Assembly (NCBI GenBank): GCA_034008185.1
Contig: CM067109.1
Location: 30,846,885 to 30,910,884 of the forward strand
Source: Gorsachius magnificus
Taxonomy: Eukaryota > Chordata > Aves > Pelecaniformes > Ardeidae
Length of the DNA: 64,000 bases
Direction: 5' to 3'
The translations under genes and the position numbers were made by a program. Shown piece by piece: positions 63,000 through 64,000 of the stretch. Positions within the stretch are counted from its first letter, which is position 1. Every line of letters begins with the position of its first letter. The notes under the pieces were generated by a model. It was not told where the DNA came from. It was given only the letters and a program-made list of their open reading frames with translations, and did no database searches.

Positions 63000-63142
63000 C
63001 AGCAGCAAGTGTCAGTTCTTAAATTTTCAGTGGTTTACAGAGTAGCAGTACTGTCTAATAAGCAGTATGAAGGAATACAAAAGAGATTACTGAAAGAGTG
63101 TTTTGAAAGTTCTTTACAGAAAATCAAGAAAGGAAATCCTAA
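63000..63142 (+). CDS. Coding exon, probably TMEM232
   Basis: 143 bases with an excellent acceptor (TTTCTTTTTTTTTCTTTAAATCAACCACAG is split here by description: pyrimidine run 62,967-62,985, then CCACAG) and an excellent donor CCTAA/GTAAGT. The open frame gives VLKFSVVYRVAVLSNKQYEG and then IQKRLLKECFESSLQKIKKG, a soluble, helix-prone, lysine-rich segment. Orientation and position fit TMEM232, a multi-helix protein of sperm and ciliated cells, which is the head-to-head neighbour of SLC25A46 in mammals. Sequence similarity to TMEM232 is only a loose impression from memory, so the name is an inference from gene order. The acceptor is a CAGCAGCAG tandem. Confidence 0.5.
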
Positions 63143-64000
63143 GTAAGTGAAGTTTGAATAAATGCCTGTAAGATCATTTTAAGTTTGTCAAACAACATGT
63201 GGTTAAAATTTTCATTCCTCTAGATCATTAACTTCCTGCAAAGAGCTTCTGATTTAACTATTGTATTACCTACTAAATGTCTCTACTTTGTGGTTCTTTA
63301 GGACTTGAAAATAAAGGACATGTCCTTGCTAAAAGCAAAACTAGGCTATCTGTAAGGTACAAAATAGAGAGATTCCCAATGCTGTTTGCTCCTAGTAACC
63401 CTTTTCTCCTCTACCATTTTTTTTGAGAGTTTAGACAAGTCATTATAAAACCTAGAATTAATACTAACTATACCAGACATCCTATGTCCAATAAAATAAT
63501 AGCATGCTCTTATTTTTCTTATCAATTTGAAAAGCTAGCAGATTTTATGATTTTATTGACTATACCATGTCTTGTATTCATGACTACTATGTTGGAATGA
63601 CTGTATGGCTGCCTCTGGATGGACATTCAACTCTCTAAACCCTCAGGTCAACAAACCACTATAAACCTCGTTGTCTAACCGTGCTAAGTTCTAAATGGCT
63701 TGAGATCACTGACAATCATCCCACAAGATCTTTGGACTGTAAGATTTTTTTACCTATGTTGATAGATTATTTTTCATTTGCTCAAATGTGGCATGCTGGG
63801 ACTCATGGTCCTTTCATTTTGATCTGAGCTCTTCAGCTCAGAACTTCACTTGCTCCAGTAAAGCTAATTTTTCAGAAACATAAGATTTTAGACTATTTAC
63901 GCAAGGAACCAAAACGTATATGCAATTTTAGAGGATCCAATCCCATCAGAAATACAGTGGAAGTTAAGTAACTGGAGGGAGCTAAGATTTCTATACAGAA
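63143..64000. other. Intron or intergenic, nothing further recognised
   Basis: Follows the donor of the exon at 63.0 kb. AT-rich, with no second exon that I can support before the window ends. Confidence 0.5.

Overview
This is a window of nuclear DNA from a bird. The evidence is several copies of the chicken-repeat-1 (CR1) LINE with their typical ATTCTATG-type 3' ends, env-less ERVL-like retroviral LTRs, AT-rich intergenic DNA with short microsatellites, and one spliced vertebrate gene, SLC25A46. No bacterial or viral operon-like organisation is present, and most open frames over 60 codons are chance frames or pieces of repeats. The species cannot be named from what I can see.

Layout. 1-25 kb is gene-poor. 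It holds a minus-strand 3'-UTR-like stretch ending in genomic poly(A) (about 2.1-2.7 kb), three LTRs (3.4-4.3, 15.3-16.1 and 18.5-19.05 kb), three recognisable CR1-type pieces plus a short relic (10.2-11.2, 12.6-13.6, 19.3-20.1 and 24.1-24.3 kb), and G/C-tract and microsatellite sequence. 25.3-39.2 kb is SLC25A46 on the minus strand: eight exons, seven of them with clean splice sites and an unbroken phase chain. 38.7-39.8 kb is a CpG island that contains the first exon of SLC25A46 and probably a bidirectional promoter (ETS/GABP site, CACGTG E-box, CCAAT box). 39.4-64 kb is again rich in repeats: CR1 on the minus strand at 40.8-41.7 kb, a 1,017-bp LTR with primer-binding site and an almost empty interior at 43.4-44.7 kb, a split CR1 at 47.9-49.4 kb, and the 3' part of an ERVL-like provirus (RNase H tail, integrase, polypurine tract, 3' LTR, no env) at 53.36-55.38 kb. 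A well-formed plus-strand coding exon at 63.0-63.14 kb is probably an exon of TMEM232, which lies head to head with SLC25A46 in other vertebrates.

How it fits together. SLC25A46 is a degenerate mitochondrial carrier of the outer membrane that acts in mitochondrial fission/fusion and lipid transfer. Its promoter is of the housekeeping type. The most notable points are: two apparent one-base frame breaks and no clear splice donor in the GC-rich first exon of SLC25A46 (most likely sequence error, but worth checking); an integrase that has lost the first Asp of its catalytic triad; a nearly emptied LTR provirus; LTRs built from 45-50 bp imperfect repeats; and a possible poly(A)-tailed retrocopy, which is uncommon in birds. 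I found no convincing new multi-gene system in this window.
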